Assembly (NCBI RefSeq): GCF_963576545.1 | Contig: NC_083646.1 | Coordinates: 24,266,527-24,330,526 of the forward strand | Length of the DNA: 64,000 nucleotides | Source of the DNA: Limanda limanda | Lineage: Eukaryota; Chordata; Actinopteri; Pleuronectiformes; Pleuronectidae | Direction of reading: 5' to 3' | Shown: in pieces, positions 49,793 to 64,000 of the stretch | Numbering within the stretch: the first letter of the stretch is position 1 | How the letters are laid out: every line of letters begins with the position of its first letter | Notes under the pieces: generated by a model | Databases searched by the model: none | The model's input: only the letters and a program-made list of their open reading frames with translations | What the model was told of the DNA's origin: nothing | Made by a program: the position numbers and the translations under genes

Positions 49793-51079
49793 ATGGTATC
49801 TCAGCAGAGGGTGACAGCTCACTGTTGAGTGACAGCAGCTCTGTCTGTCTGCTACAGGAAGATCTTCTGCTGCCAACAGTTTTGTAAAGTAACCCTCGAC
49901 TGTCACTGCGAGAGAGGGAAGGGTCATCTATTCATATGTCTGCCTCCTCAAACCGCAAATAGCTTTCAGTGATGTCTTCTCTCATCCATTATTAACTGCT
50001 TTTGAATTAATGACAGTCTTTTATTTTGCACACGTAACTCTGGTGTGGTTGTTTGGCATTGACTCATCCATTGGGTAGCAACCCCCACGCAGGTCTTTTG
50101 ATCATGAGTTGAAAATTAAACGTTTAAAGAGAATTGCAGGATTCCTGCAAACAAACACATAGATGGAGTTTATTGTTTCACATGTTCTCATTGACTTGTT
50201 TGAATACTTGCCCTCAAAGGTTTGAGGGCTGAGATTGTATAAAGGGTCAGTTAATTAATGTCAAAGCAGAGGGGTGAGAAAATAAAAATTTTGTTCCCAA
50301 AACTTGGAGGTGTTAACAAAAATGTCTGCATCATTATTTTTTAAAGATGTGTTCAGGGCCGTGGTTTCATTGGATCTAATGATCTAGAAAAGACCCAGGA
50401 ACAGTCCTTAAAGTCTCTATGTGATCAGCTTACCTTTAGTTCTTCACCAGTGTATCTAAATGAGGACAGTTGAGTATGGACTTGACATGTAAGAAAACTT
50501 TGAAAACTACACCATGTTCTTCCTCATCACCCTTGACTTGAGCTGTGTCATCTTGGCAGACTCGATCAAGTACTTGTTCGTACTTGTGCGTCCTATGAGA
50601 TCAAGTGTCACAGTAATGGGTCAGGTTTCACATGAATGGTTGTTTCACAGGCACTCCTCCTCAAACTGAGTGTGTGAACCAGCAGTTTCGTTTCAGTGTC
50701 ACTAAGGACGATTCTTGTGAATTCCCTTCCATCTCACGGGGTCAGATTTAGCTAAAACTTGTCCCAGAGACACTTGAACTTGACTCGGACAAAATCTTGC
50801 CTTTATCCAAGAGCTGGTCATATTTCGTTGCTTGGACAGATTTCCTTCACTCCAGCTTCAGGTCTTTTTCTCACACTAACGCCGCTTAAGCTTCCTCTGC
50901 TCTCAGACTTTTTTTCGTACAGTTGGATTTTCTTGTGTTTGTCAAAATTCCCCAACCAATACATTTCGAGGTGCAGTCAGAACTTGAAATCAATAAGTCC
51001 TTTTCTCATGCTGAGCTATCACGCTGGTGAATTATGATAAGAAACAAAACTCGTGAAAACAGCAAATCAGACTGGTTAG

Positions 51080-51391
51080 TTAAACAATATCAATTATCAT
51101 TGCAATATAATTTTCATTAATAGCAATATAACTAAAGTTCAATATATATATATGATCGTCATGCATTGTGCAAAGTCACACATAACTGATTTACCTTAGA
51201 AGTGTAAAATGTGGAGCTGTTTAAGTCATGTTTGTTGTTCTCTGCTCATAAAGACGAGTTCAAAACAACAATCATCAAAGAAAAAAATCTTAGAATAAAT
51301 AACAATGTAACATTAATCGTGATAATTATCACTATTGACTGATATTGACCTTTATCTTGATATCATTTTGTCTATATTGCCCAGCCCTATA
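51080..51391. mobile_element. hAT-like terminal fragment of a fish DNA element
   Basis: The right end reads attgcccagccctatag, a terminus (CAGGGCTGGGCAAT in reverse complement) seen on many fish DNA elements. The interior has tcgtgataattatcactatt and gaccttatcttgatatc-like words, the tata/atcgtgata-rich subterminal style of that class. The left part (caatatcaattatcattgc) is consistent but no left terminus is clear. No transposase is present. Confidence 0.55.
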
Positions 51392-54300
51392 GCAAATATC
51401 AAATCAACACCACTTCTTTAAAGTCAATTGTAAATACCGTGGATAACAAGCCAGAGAGAGAAAAAAACACCACCAAACAACACAAAGCACCCCGAAGTGA
51501 AAGGTACACTGCCAATTATTTTCACATGTTCTCTTCTCCATTTGTTCCTTTAAGGAGGCCTCTTTATTTGGTGACCTGTGTGCTCATGATGTGGATTTGG
51601 ACTGAGTTCAAATTTTACCAGTAGGCCCGTGGAGGATCTCTGGCATCCCCTTGGTGAGGAGAATAAAACTGTGTAGTAAGAAGTTCTGCCAAGGAAGCCT
51701 GTAGCTTTAGGGCTCCGAGACTCACAAGACAGACAAGAACGTTCAGTAAACGGGTCCAGCAAACGTCAGAAACACTGTTTTTTTCCCTATCATTTGATCT
51801 GTTCCGCATCAGTCTAAGAGAAGAAAATAATTGGTCGTTTAGAGGCACAAAAAGAAAGTTTGCCTTTGTTCTGAATCTGCATAAGAGTCACCACCATACA
51901 TTATCATGAATAATACATCCATATCTCCTCCATAGCCACGGGTGGTAGGGATTAGATAAAGCGCCATAAATAAGCTTCAAAGCTCGCTGTATGCCGTTTT
52001 GTTACACCTCGCCATAGAGGCCTTTCCTTTAATCACAAACTTAGCCTTAGCTGGTGGGGCCCTTTTGTTGCGATTGTGCTGGTGTCGCTATTAGTGTGGG
52101 GCGGCCCCGTCTGTACACACGTATTCATTTACCTAATTAACACGGAACTCACACTGGGAGTCAAATGAAAGCTACCGTAGGGGAGTCACAGAGAACAAAG
52201 CCTGGCGAGGAAACCCAGCTTCTCACTGGTGCCCACCACCAGAATCGCAGGGGACGAAAAGAAATGACACCCGGATATCGCTTCGGTTATGTGGATTATC
52301 TGAATGATGAATAGACACTGCAGACGGAAAAATAAGTCTGTCTTTCAATCAGTTGTCGTACAAATGATGCAGATGCAAATCAAAAGAAAAAGATGAGAAA
52401 TGAGCAGGAGACAGGATGAAAATGACTCCATCACAGACACCAGATATCTCGCTGTTGTTCGATGCCTGTGAGAGATTTTGGACTGAGTTGTTCAGCAGTA
52501 CCACCATCAAAACATCAAATGAGAGAATATCTTGTAGGAAAAAAGTGTTACATCCCTCCAGTAGTTTCAGAGACCTTTCGAAACAATGCCAAGGTGCACT
52601 GAAGTTGTTAGAGATACTGTTTTCTGTAATACTACACTTCAACTAAAACTTCCACAAAAAATGTCAGAAGGTCACCAACTTACTTTGCTTCATCTCGACA
52701 AGCGGACCATTTTCCCTGATCAGTCAAAATCGTGTGCATGGCTGCACTGTGTGTGGTGAATGCGTGACATTGTGGATGTAGTTGAAAGCTGTGGCTGGTC
52801 CAGAAAAAAATACCCGTGCTGGTACAAGCTGCCTGGGCTCGAGATCTGTGAAATCCTAATTACCCAAATTGCCAAATTAGCACTTCGGTAGAAAACGTCA
52901 GCTAAAAATATAGAATATAATAAGTTAGCCAGTGATCATGAGTTCTGGAGATACATGCTCCTGGATCTATTTTTGTTAGAGCTCAGTTCAACATTCAAAA
53001 CAATAACGAAAAATCAGTTGGAAATACGCATAATTAACAACATACTTTTGGTGACATTTCCAAACATGCTTAAAATGTGCCTGACAGTTGGACTGAAACA
53101 ATTTGTGTCTCTATCTGTGTTTACGTCTCTGTTCTTTGTCTCTTCCCCTCTGAGGTGCAGGACTCATCATCTTGTGTTAATTTAAAGAGTTGAATTTCTT
53201 TAAAGACTTATTATCTTTAATTAACCCAGTAAGATAGATGCTCATTCTATCAGCCTCTTATCTCCGCCTTGTTCTCTGTCAGGTTATTTTCACAGCTTAT
53301 CACCAACTGCAGTGTAATTACATGAACTCCCTGATGTGCATTATGGCAAAAGTTATTGTAATTTGGATTTCCAATTTTTTTTTCTAATGAACATTAACAC
53401 AGGGTTTTCTCCGCAGTTCTATACACAAACTAAATCTTTGTTTTGCCGTCAGTCAAAAAGGCTGACTAGAAATCGGTGTTTTCTAGTCAGTTAAAGTTAC
53501 AGATTGGAGGACAGGAAAACTGGCTATCGGAATTACAAATAATCTACAAGAAGAATTTAGAAATCTTTGCTTTTCAATTATTTCAGGTGAAGGGGCTCTC
53601 ATAGCCAGTAGGATCGAAGGTACGAGTCGAAATCAAAACAAATTACTTGATTTACTGTCAAATTAAAGCCCTTCAGTTATTTTACAGACCTATTTCTTAA
53701 AACACAGATATAAATACATAGATTCAGGGAAGATTTGTATTTAGTTTTTTTATTTACATTTACATAGAAGTCAATGTAACTTCCAGTGAAACAAAGCTAT
53801 AATTTCCTGTTTTATTATTTCATTTTTATTTCATGGGTACTTTTCAATAACAGTCATTTAGTGTATTTTTCATTGTTTTTAAACTTAATTTCGAAAAAAG
53901 TAAATATTACATTACATCTCTATATCTCTACATATATTTTAAAGTGTTATTACACATACAATTGCCTTTTTTCCCCAAAAAATGTATTCTACTTTATGTG
54001 TTTTAATTGTATTATTATTATGCATCATCAATCCTTCATTCAAAAGATAGAATAAAAGCCTGAGAGGGAATAAGTCCTGGTAGAACTGGTTACATTTGAT
54101 TGATGTTTACTACCTATAATAATGTGAAGCAGGAAGACAGTGATTTGTTTCAACAGGTTAGAAACATTAGGGAACCTCCACCATAGATAACAGGTGTTAT
54201 TTAATGTAATTGCTTTAATTGTTTGTATTAATAATCTAAATAATAAATATATAATCAAAAAAGAGGCATTTCTTAGACAGAATTGTCACAGATTTTCCTG

Positions 54301-56012
54301 CAATAATGCACTTTAATGTGATCTAATATAAGAACATAACTACTTTACATTATAACATTTCCGTCTCTAAGCTAACTAAATTCTAAAATAGTAAATCTGA
54401 TGACCTGAGCGTTTTAGTGTGATAGATAACAAAGGCTCTGTGGAGCAGCTCAGCAAAATATTGAACCCTAAGAAAATAAGACACATTACAAATACAGGTC
54501 AAGTCAACTTGCACATGTGCCATCAACATCAACAGAGCTCTCCTGTTTTTACTGTAAACAGTATGTATTACATCATGCATTAAGTGGTGAACACATGTTG
54601 TTCAGAGATTCATCATGAGGAGTTGGATGTTGCATCAGCAGCCGACTATCACCTGAGCAGAGTTGTTTGGCCTCAGTCGGTTGGCAGCTACGTTTCTTTC
54701 TTCCACGTCTTCCCAGTAGTCAGCTACGCATCAGCCCCCGGCAAATTAGATGAGGGAGCCAGAAAACATATTACCACCCAAATACACAGTGACAACAATT
54801 CTGGGATTGCAGTAATAAACTCTGATCTATCAGGAAGAGTGAGGGATGAAGGATCTTGGCTGGTCAGAGAGCTGCAGCACACTGAGAAGAGACGTGAGGG
54901 AGATGAGTGATATGTGACATCCAGATAGCGGCCTGACAGACGATCCACTGTACTCCAGCTTCCTACAGCAGCCACCTGTGGAAGAGCTGGTCCAATGAAG
55001 AAGAGGAACAAAGTCAACTGTAGGAGACAGCAAACAGTTGGGACGTTAAGAGAGAAGAATGTGTGAGAGACGGCAGAGGGGATGGACGGACAGAGCGACA
55101 GACAGAGAGAGCTGAACGTGAAGGCCATTTCATTTAATGTTGAATTCAGTGAACCTGGAGTCGCCTCTCGCCAGCGACCTGACCTCCTCGGACTTGGATG
55201 ATCCGTGTTGCCATGGAGACTGGCAAAACAAGTGTGACACTCCGATGCTTCACCCCTCTGTGTCTGAGTGATGAAAATGAATGTGGCCCCAGGATCAACA
55301 CGCAGTCATATTGGCAAGAAATCAATACTTTTCCCCTCTGTCTTGCATCGGTCCAGCAAGCTGTAACATATCAATCCATATGTGCGCACACTGTACACTA
55401 ATCCTCCCTGTTAGTGTGTGTGTGTGTGTATTTCTCTGTGTGTGTCTTTCTGTGTGTGCAGGCAAGGGAAAAGAAAAATGTTGCATTGAACAAAAGCTGG
55501 CCCGTGTGTTTGAACTGCTCCATTAAAACAATCTTTGTTTTTGATACAGAGGAGGAGAAAAAGAGCGAGCTGACTGACCACAGACTGCATGTCAGTCTAT
55601 GATGGAGGGTTTTTGTTGTTTTGTTGTGCTTTTCTTCAAATTCTGATTCTCATTACTGTGCCGAGCCTCAAGCAGTGAGGGGGGAAAAAAAGGCAACCAG
55701 TGCAACTGTGCCTGAGCCCAGGGGCCCCCAGGAGCCACGGGGGGTCCCTACTTTGATGGAGGCCTGAGCATCATTAGAACAGATAGCAAGATGGGGTCAG
55801 AAGCGCACTGCTACCACTGCAGTGCTTCTGCAAACTCCTAGCAGCGCTCTTCACTGACAAACGCAGACACCAAAATGTGTTTCCATCCAGATTTATCTAT
55901 GTGACTCTTGATGCATCGGAAAAATATCACAAAACTGTTTTCAAACTTACTGAAGGTGGAAATAAAGAAAAGATGTGCAGCTATCCTCATATGCACCGTA
56001 CCACAAAAGCCT
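51392..56012. other. Intergenic sequence with a CNE-like block
   Basis: No gene is recognised. A CNE-like block lies at 51940-52210. AT-rich, A/T-run sequence without structure fills 53370-54260. Frames of about 108-134 codons cross 54584-55128 on both strands but look random. Confidence 0.55.
51940..52210. promoter_or_regulatory. Candidate conserved non-coding element
   Basis: Notable words are agggattagataaagcgcc, ataaataagcttcaaagc, cctttcctttaatcacaaac, gcgattgtgctggtgtcgc and catttacctaattaacacgg. GGATTA and TAATTA cores sit among CpG-containing unique sequence with no repeats. Compositional evidence only. Confidence 0.38.
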
Positions 56013-56508
<496 letters not shown>

Positions 56509-56510
56509 TA

Positions 56511-58959
<2,449 letters not shown>

Positions 58960-59590
58960 TAAAGATTATAAAAGCATTTGTATTCATTCTTTTATCAGCC
59001 TTAATTTAACCAGGTTTGTCCTATTGAGATTAAAAGTCTCTTTTGCCAAGAAAAGCAGAAACACAGTTTCAACAGGAACAGAAATGAACAGAGAAACACA
59101 TTAATAACATTAGATCTGGATCATATAAAATACTTGCACAAATAAAACCTGGACTCAAGAGATTTACCAGAGCTTTAATCTCATTGAAAATCAGACTGTA
59201 ACTTATTCCATGCATTAGGTCCCGAAAAATATATTTTTTTAATCTTTTCTCCGTATTCAGTTTGGACTTTGGGAACAACAAGTTGCAAAATGTCCTTAGA
59301 GTGAAGATATTGATTACGACTATCACAATCCCAGTTTAAAAGAGACGATAAATAGGAAGGAATTTAACCCAGAATATGTGTGAATATAGGGAAAAAAAAC
59401 AGTGGCTGAGGTTCTCAATGGTGATAAGATAATGGAAATTTGCAATGTATGTCTGTGCCCTATTATAACAACATCCAGCATTTGAAAACCTTGAGCTGAG
59501 GCATGCATACACAACACATCTCTGTAATCAAGATCAAGTAAAACAAATTTCTGTTTCACACAGAAGGAAAAAGCTGAATATTTTCTGTAG
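58960..59590 (-). mobile_element. LINE-like 3' region, minus orientation
   Basis: The left part (ttaatttaaccaggtttgtc, ctattgagattaaaagtctc, ttttgccaag) reverse-complements to a tail like that at 44320-44426: caaaagag, ctta/ttaa-atctcaat, cctggttaaat. Rightward, sequence such as gtttggactttgggaacaac and cttattccatgcattaggtc has the texture of a fish retroelement untranslated or coding relic. No intact frame is found. The right limit is a guess. Confidence 0.45.
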
Positions 59591-62073
59591 TAAAATCCTT
59601 TGTAGAAAACTGAATGTGCCTAAAAAGACAGTCAAAGGTGTGTTCTATATTATATTTATATTTATATGCACAATGGGTTTGGTTTTAGGCTCAATGGTTT
59701 CTTATATAACCTAGGGTTATGTTACGCTAGGTATTTAAAAGTAGATCACAACTCGAATTGTTGACCATTTCCGTTTTCAGAAAAGAAATATTTAAAGTCC
59801 TGATTTTAACTTTTATATTTAAGTTGATATTGTAAATTTATGTCAAAATCATTGCTGTGCTGCATGTTTGCATTCAGAACACAGAGCTTGAGCCTCATCA
59901 GGAGAATGATCTCTATGTGTCTGTGGCATCACAACAATCATGAAAGACCTGAGAACAGGGAGACATGAGGAATCCTGAGTGGTTCTGTATAAATGTACAA
60001 AGTCTACTTCCTCCTCTGTTCACCTTTACAAACAAAGCCTCTCGACAATCTTAGGTTGCATGTGAGAGCAAATCTAATTCTGTTATTTCTAAATAGTGTC
60101 AGATGAATTCAATTAAGCTGCCATGAAAAAGAATGTTATTTACACCTTATGAGATTACCTGGACTTAATTTCCTAGGGTTTTAAATAATTGACAAACAGC
60201 ATGTACATACTTAACTAAGCCTCATATTATGCGCACAGTTGAACATGTCATCAGTTAATCTTAATGCTTTTTTACTCCTCCATTTTCTCTCATTTCCCCC
60301 TCTTTCCTCCGCTCGGGTTACTTATTAAATTACCAGTCATTCCATGATCAAACAACAAGCCTTTTCCATGGAGCTCACAGAATGACGGCAGAGGTCTCCT
60401 CAGCATCTGGTGAGATGCCTGGTTTGGTGCACATGAGCACGTGAACCCGGGCTAATTGTGATATTACAGCTTCTGCGAATGGTTTTGTGTGTAAGGTTTG
60501 ATATTACGACTTGTAAGCAGAAGTAACAAATGCTGGAGTCAATGCCTGGCTTCCCCTGCACCTTCTCAAACTGTCACTTATCCTCTCACCTCTGTGGATT
60601 GGGTCTGGAACCGTGGAGGAACAGTGGAGATGGAGAGAGCTGAGGGAAAGGGGGGGGGGGGGGGGGTAAAGGATTATATAAAGAAGAAGCAGCACTTGAC
60701 GGTAACTGGTTGAGATTAGCGCCTTAGGGGTACAGCAGTGGCTGTGATTTTGATACTGCGCCCCCAGCTAAACGCTGAAGGCCGCCTTGCCTAGAGGAAT
60801 CTGCCTTCACCCACAGGCAGTAAAAGATTGTTTTCTTACTAGCAACTCCTCCTCCTCCTCCTCTTTCTCCTCTTTCTCCTCCACCCCACAGACACCTGTC
60901 ATCTCCAATGTCAAAACTCGGCGCAGAAAGGAAAAGACAATGCAAAGAATAAACAACTGAAACATGTTTTTTTTAAAGGCACACTCTGCATACAGATCTG
61001 AGGGTGAGGCCCGGGCTTCACCTGCAGCAGCATGAGCCAAATATATTCAAAGTCACGACAAACAGGGGTCTGCTGCTTATTCAGGACATAGTGTGATGGT
61101 AAAACAATAAAATGCTTGGTTATAAGCATGGCTTATCATTTAAATTATCACCTAAAAGATTATATGATAATTTTATAATATGATGATAATGATTGTATTA
61201 TTTAATAATATGCGTGATTCTTAATCGCAAACATTTTTGAGTCTGTATTCATTGTGCTATATTTTTAATAAATCATGATCACTTTTGGAAGGAAATGAAA
61301 TGTAGAAGCATGTTATTTTAAATAAAATGGAAAAAATGACATATTCAATTTCTTTTATTTGTTATCTTTATTCAGATGATTTCTACACTTTTGACAAAAT
61401 CCACACATGCAATTTCTATAAAATCTAATTTGTAGAGAATAAAACTTAACATTTAGATCCAGTGCAAGAATAAAATTAATAATGACAATAATGTAGTGAC
61501 TGATGGCTTGGCTTTATTATGAAATAGTTGCAGTGGATCTGAGTGGGCAGAGTTGTACTTCCTCCTTATTTCTGTAATTACCACACAGAGTGATTCTGAG
61601 GTAAATACCTATTGTTTGGTTTGTGCGATAAATGAAAGAAAAAGGTCTGAAGACATCATTTATTTGTATTTTATAATCAGACTGGATAAGCAGTTTGTGG
61701 AAAAGAGATGTGGGTTAGATGTGGAACCAGGCTATAGTGAAATCTAAATAATATTTGCAGGTATCTTTTGTTTGACTTTATCCTTTAGAGATGAGTTAAA
61801 ATCAACAGGATCTAATTCTTAGGTAAGTAAATATATATTTTCGTCAAATGAATTGTGAATGACCTCTGTTGCCCCCAGCAAAACCCAGTTACCTGAGCGG
61901 TGAGCCACGGGGGGTCCTGGTGTGGGGGGGGCCCTTGTCGTCCATGTAGTTAAGCAGAAGTATGAGATGACGTGACACTGGCAGGCCGGCCAGGCGGTGT
62001 TGTCGCAGCCAATGGGGGGCAGAGGACACAATGGAGAGGAATGGCTGCTACATGCCATCAGACTCACAGCCAT

Positions 62074-62077
<4 letters not shown>

Positions 62078-62118
<41 letters not shown>

Positions 62119-62148
62119 ACACACACACACAAACACACAAACACACAC
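62078..62148. repeat. (CA)n microsatellite
   Basis: CA repeats with ATAC and AAAC interruptions in the right half. Confidence 0.95.
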
Positions 62149-62262
62149 CACGTATTCATCTGCCCTGTTTTTCCTCTATTTTAATTCCTTCTGTTTGTTT
62201 GTTTGTTTGTCGACCTTGCCGTGTCAGCTGACCTTCCTCCATCCAGTACCCTGAAGAGAGTG

Positions 62263-62268
<6 letters not shown>

Positions 62269-62331
<63 letters not shown>
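62269..62331. repeat. (GA)n microsatellite
   Basis: A perfect GA run of about 31 units follows gtggggaaa and ends at agcaactg. Confidence 0.96.
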
Positions 62332-62332
<1 letters not shown>

Positions 62333-62688
62333 CAACTGACATTTCTGTACAGAGAAGGAACAAACAGCACATACAAAACACCCCCCACCACTCCCCTCAG
62401 ACAAATTTACTCAAAAACTATGTGTGTGTGTGTGTATGTGTCTTCTTGAACGTCCGAGGTTGTCCGGCTCTCGGCCACCATTGCCAAAGAAGTGTCAACG
62501 GTGTCGTGACAACTTCAGCGACTGCCGTGCGATGGGTGACCCTCGGCTGGCAGAGGGGGGGCACCGAATCCCCCACCCACCCCGGATCCTGACAGATGTC
62601 ATATACCTCCTCCATGGGCACCTTCTGTTTCCTGTTCACCTTTCTCCATCCTGCAGCGTTCGGGCTCCTGTCTCCACGTCGTCAGAGC

Positions 62689-62865
<177 letters not shown>

Positions 62866-64000
62866 GGGAGGGAGATAGGCAGAGAAGGAGAGACATAAAC
62901 TTGACCCACATGGGTTTTTAAACACCCATATTTTGGCATCGACTGTGTTTGTTTCTAAATCTTTATATTAGCCCCATACATTAGTTTAATTCTCACCCTC
63001 TGTTTGCACTGACTCTATCAATTTATGCATTGTGTTTAAATACTGTCTGCTCAACTTAAAAGGCGCACGTGCTCTCTGGCATTCATATCGCCTTCTCCGA
63101 GGATGTTTCCTGTTATTTACCAAAGGCTTTTCTCTGAGAACAGTTGGTATTTTAGTCTTTGCACACCCCACTCAAAACCTGTTTGCACAGATTTTCTCCA
63201 TCATCCCTCAGAGCACAGTTTGACAGAAACACTTCAACAAAATGAGATTCTGCCTCGTTACATAGTCTCATACTGTTACATCAAAAGTGTCACCAGCCCA
63301 CTCCGCGAATAACAAGTCTAACAAACCAAAAAGCCTGGCAATATTAGATTTCCATAAACCTTCTGCTGGCTGCCTTCTCGTAGGGATTGTGTATCATCCA
63401 CTCAAAACGCTCTCCTAGATGGAAATGTGCAGACTAAATCTGATCATGGCGCTAGATAATGTTCACTTCTCACTACTGCAACACAGACCTGGGTAGGAAA
63501 CGGAGGGGATCCTGTGACTAACCCATCAATCACGCTGACGTTGCGCTCGAGTGATGGATATTCTAATTTCACTTTTATATACATGTGCCCGGGATGGATG
63601 GATGACGATTAATGGACGGGCAAGGTTGTTTCCGCAAAACAAAGAAAGACGGAGCGCTGCCTTCGGCGTCGCCACGGACGGCGGGGAGCTACATTTCACT
63701 GTTCTTCACGACCATACGTCACATTCGGGACTTGTTTCCCTGTAAACATGTGAAGACAAAATATACGTCCTGAGGTGACAAAGGTGTTGCTAACACAACA
63801 ATTGTCTTAACTCTACAGGGACCTACAACAGGTTCTGCAGTCACTCCTGTGACAGCCGTCGACACCCTCACCTCTCCTCCTTTTCACACAACCTGTTTCT
63901 CGCATTCTGTCATTGCCATCACCTCCATAATTATTCCTTAACTTTCACCCGCAGCCTCAGACTTAGGCTGTGAATCATTTAAAAAAGCATCCTCCTCCTC

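Larger units (their letters stand above)
45485..51079. other. Intergenic sequence: AT-rich stretch, CNE-like blocks, several microsatellites
   Basis: There is no gene. The AT-rich part at 45780-45990 (aaagggctttgcataaaat and following) may be a degraded retroelement in minus orientation, but I am not sure. C8 and G16 runs lie at 46178-46235. CNE-like sequence lies at 46660-46930 and 48080-48340. GA, CT and CA tracts are listed separately. Bases 49930-51079 are plain. Confidence 0.5.

Noticed and set aside
54584..55128. Overlapping plus (108 codons) and minus (134 codons) frames
   Set aside because: Neither has a recognised motif; overlapping openness on both strands fits chance.

Overview
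The window looks like vertebrate nuclear DNA, most probably from a percomorph-type teleost fish. It is sparse in genes, very rich in dinucleotide microsatellites, has a moderate AT excess, and carries degraded transposons of kinds widespread in fish: hAT miniature elements, Tc1 relics, and retroelement tails ending in TTGA or AATC repeats. I see no bacterial or viral gene organisation, rRNA, tRNA or CRISPR array.

Only one protein-coding segment is convincing: a plus-strand terminal exon at 25153-26024. It follows a good splice acceptor and encodes the last 289 or so residues of a large C2H2 zinc-finger protein of the ZNF335/ZNF407 family. A 3' untranslated region follows, with a canonical AATAAA at 26679. 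I favour znf407 because the whole C-terminal tail sits in one exon and no other exon is visible in the 25 kb upstream, which suggests a very long last intron. The paralogue znf335 shares the same ordered sequence blocks and cannot be excluded without a search.

Layout. 1-25152 is probably intronic. It holds microsatellites, two copies of a CA-flanked CCCTAA-containing repeat and a divergent third, a retroelement tail (5.9 kb), a retroelement tail next to a Tc1 transposase relic (15.7-16.6 kb), and several blocks that resemble conserved non-coding elements. 26.7-64 kb is intergenic. It holds three copies of a hAT-type miniature element that carries a BED-finger coding remnant (28.1, 37.1 and 42.7 kb), a separate 1,040-bp hAT-like element with a perfect 8-bp target duplication (31.5 kb), several retroelement 3' ends (33, 40.9, 44.3 and 59 kb), a hAT-like terminal fragment (51.4 kb), and a roughly 500-bp GATA array with an embedded GATC block (56 kb). 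In mammals ZNF407 lies near TSHZ1, a developmental gene in a regulatory desert. If that synteny holds here, the CNE-like blocks downstream could be enhancers; this is inference.

I did not find an undescribed multi-gene system. The most informative material is the transposon insertion and decay record, the GATA/GATC array and the candidate regulatory blocks. Family names for repeats come from sequence impressions, not searches.
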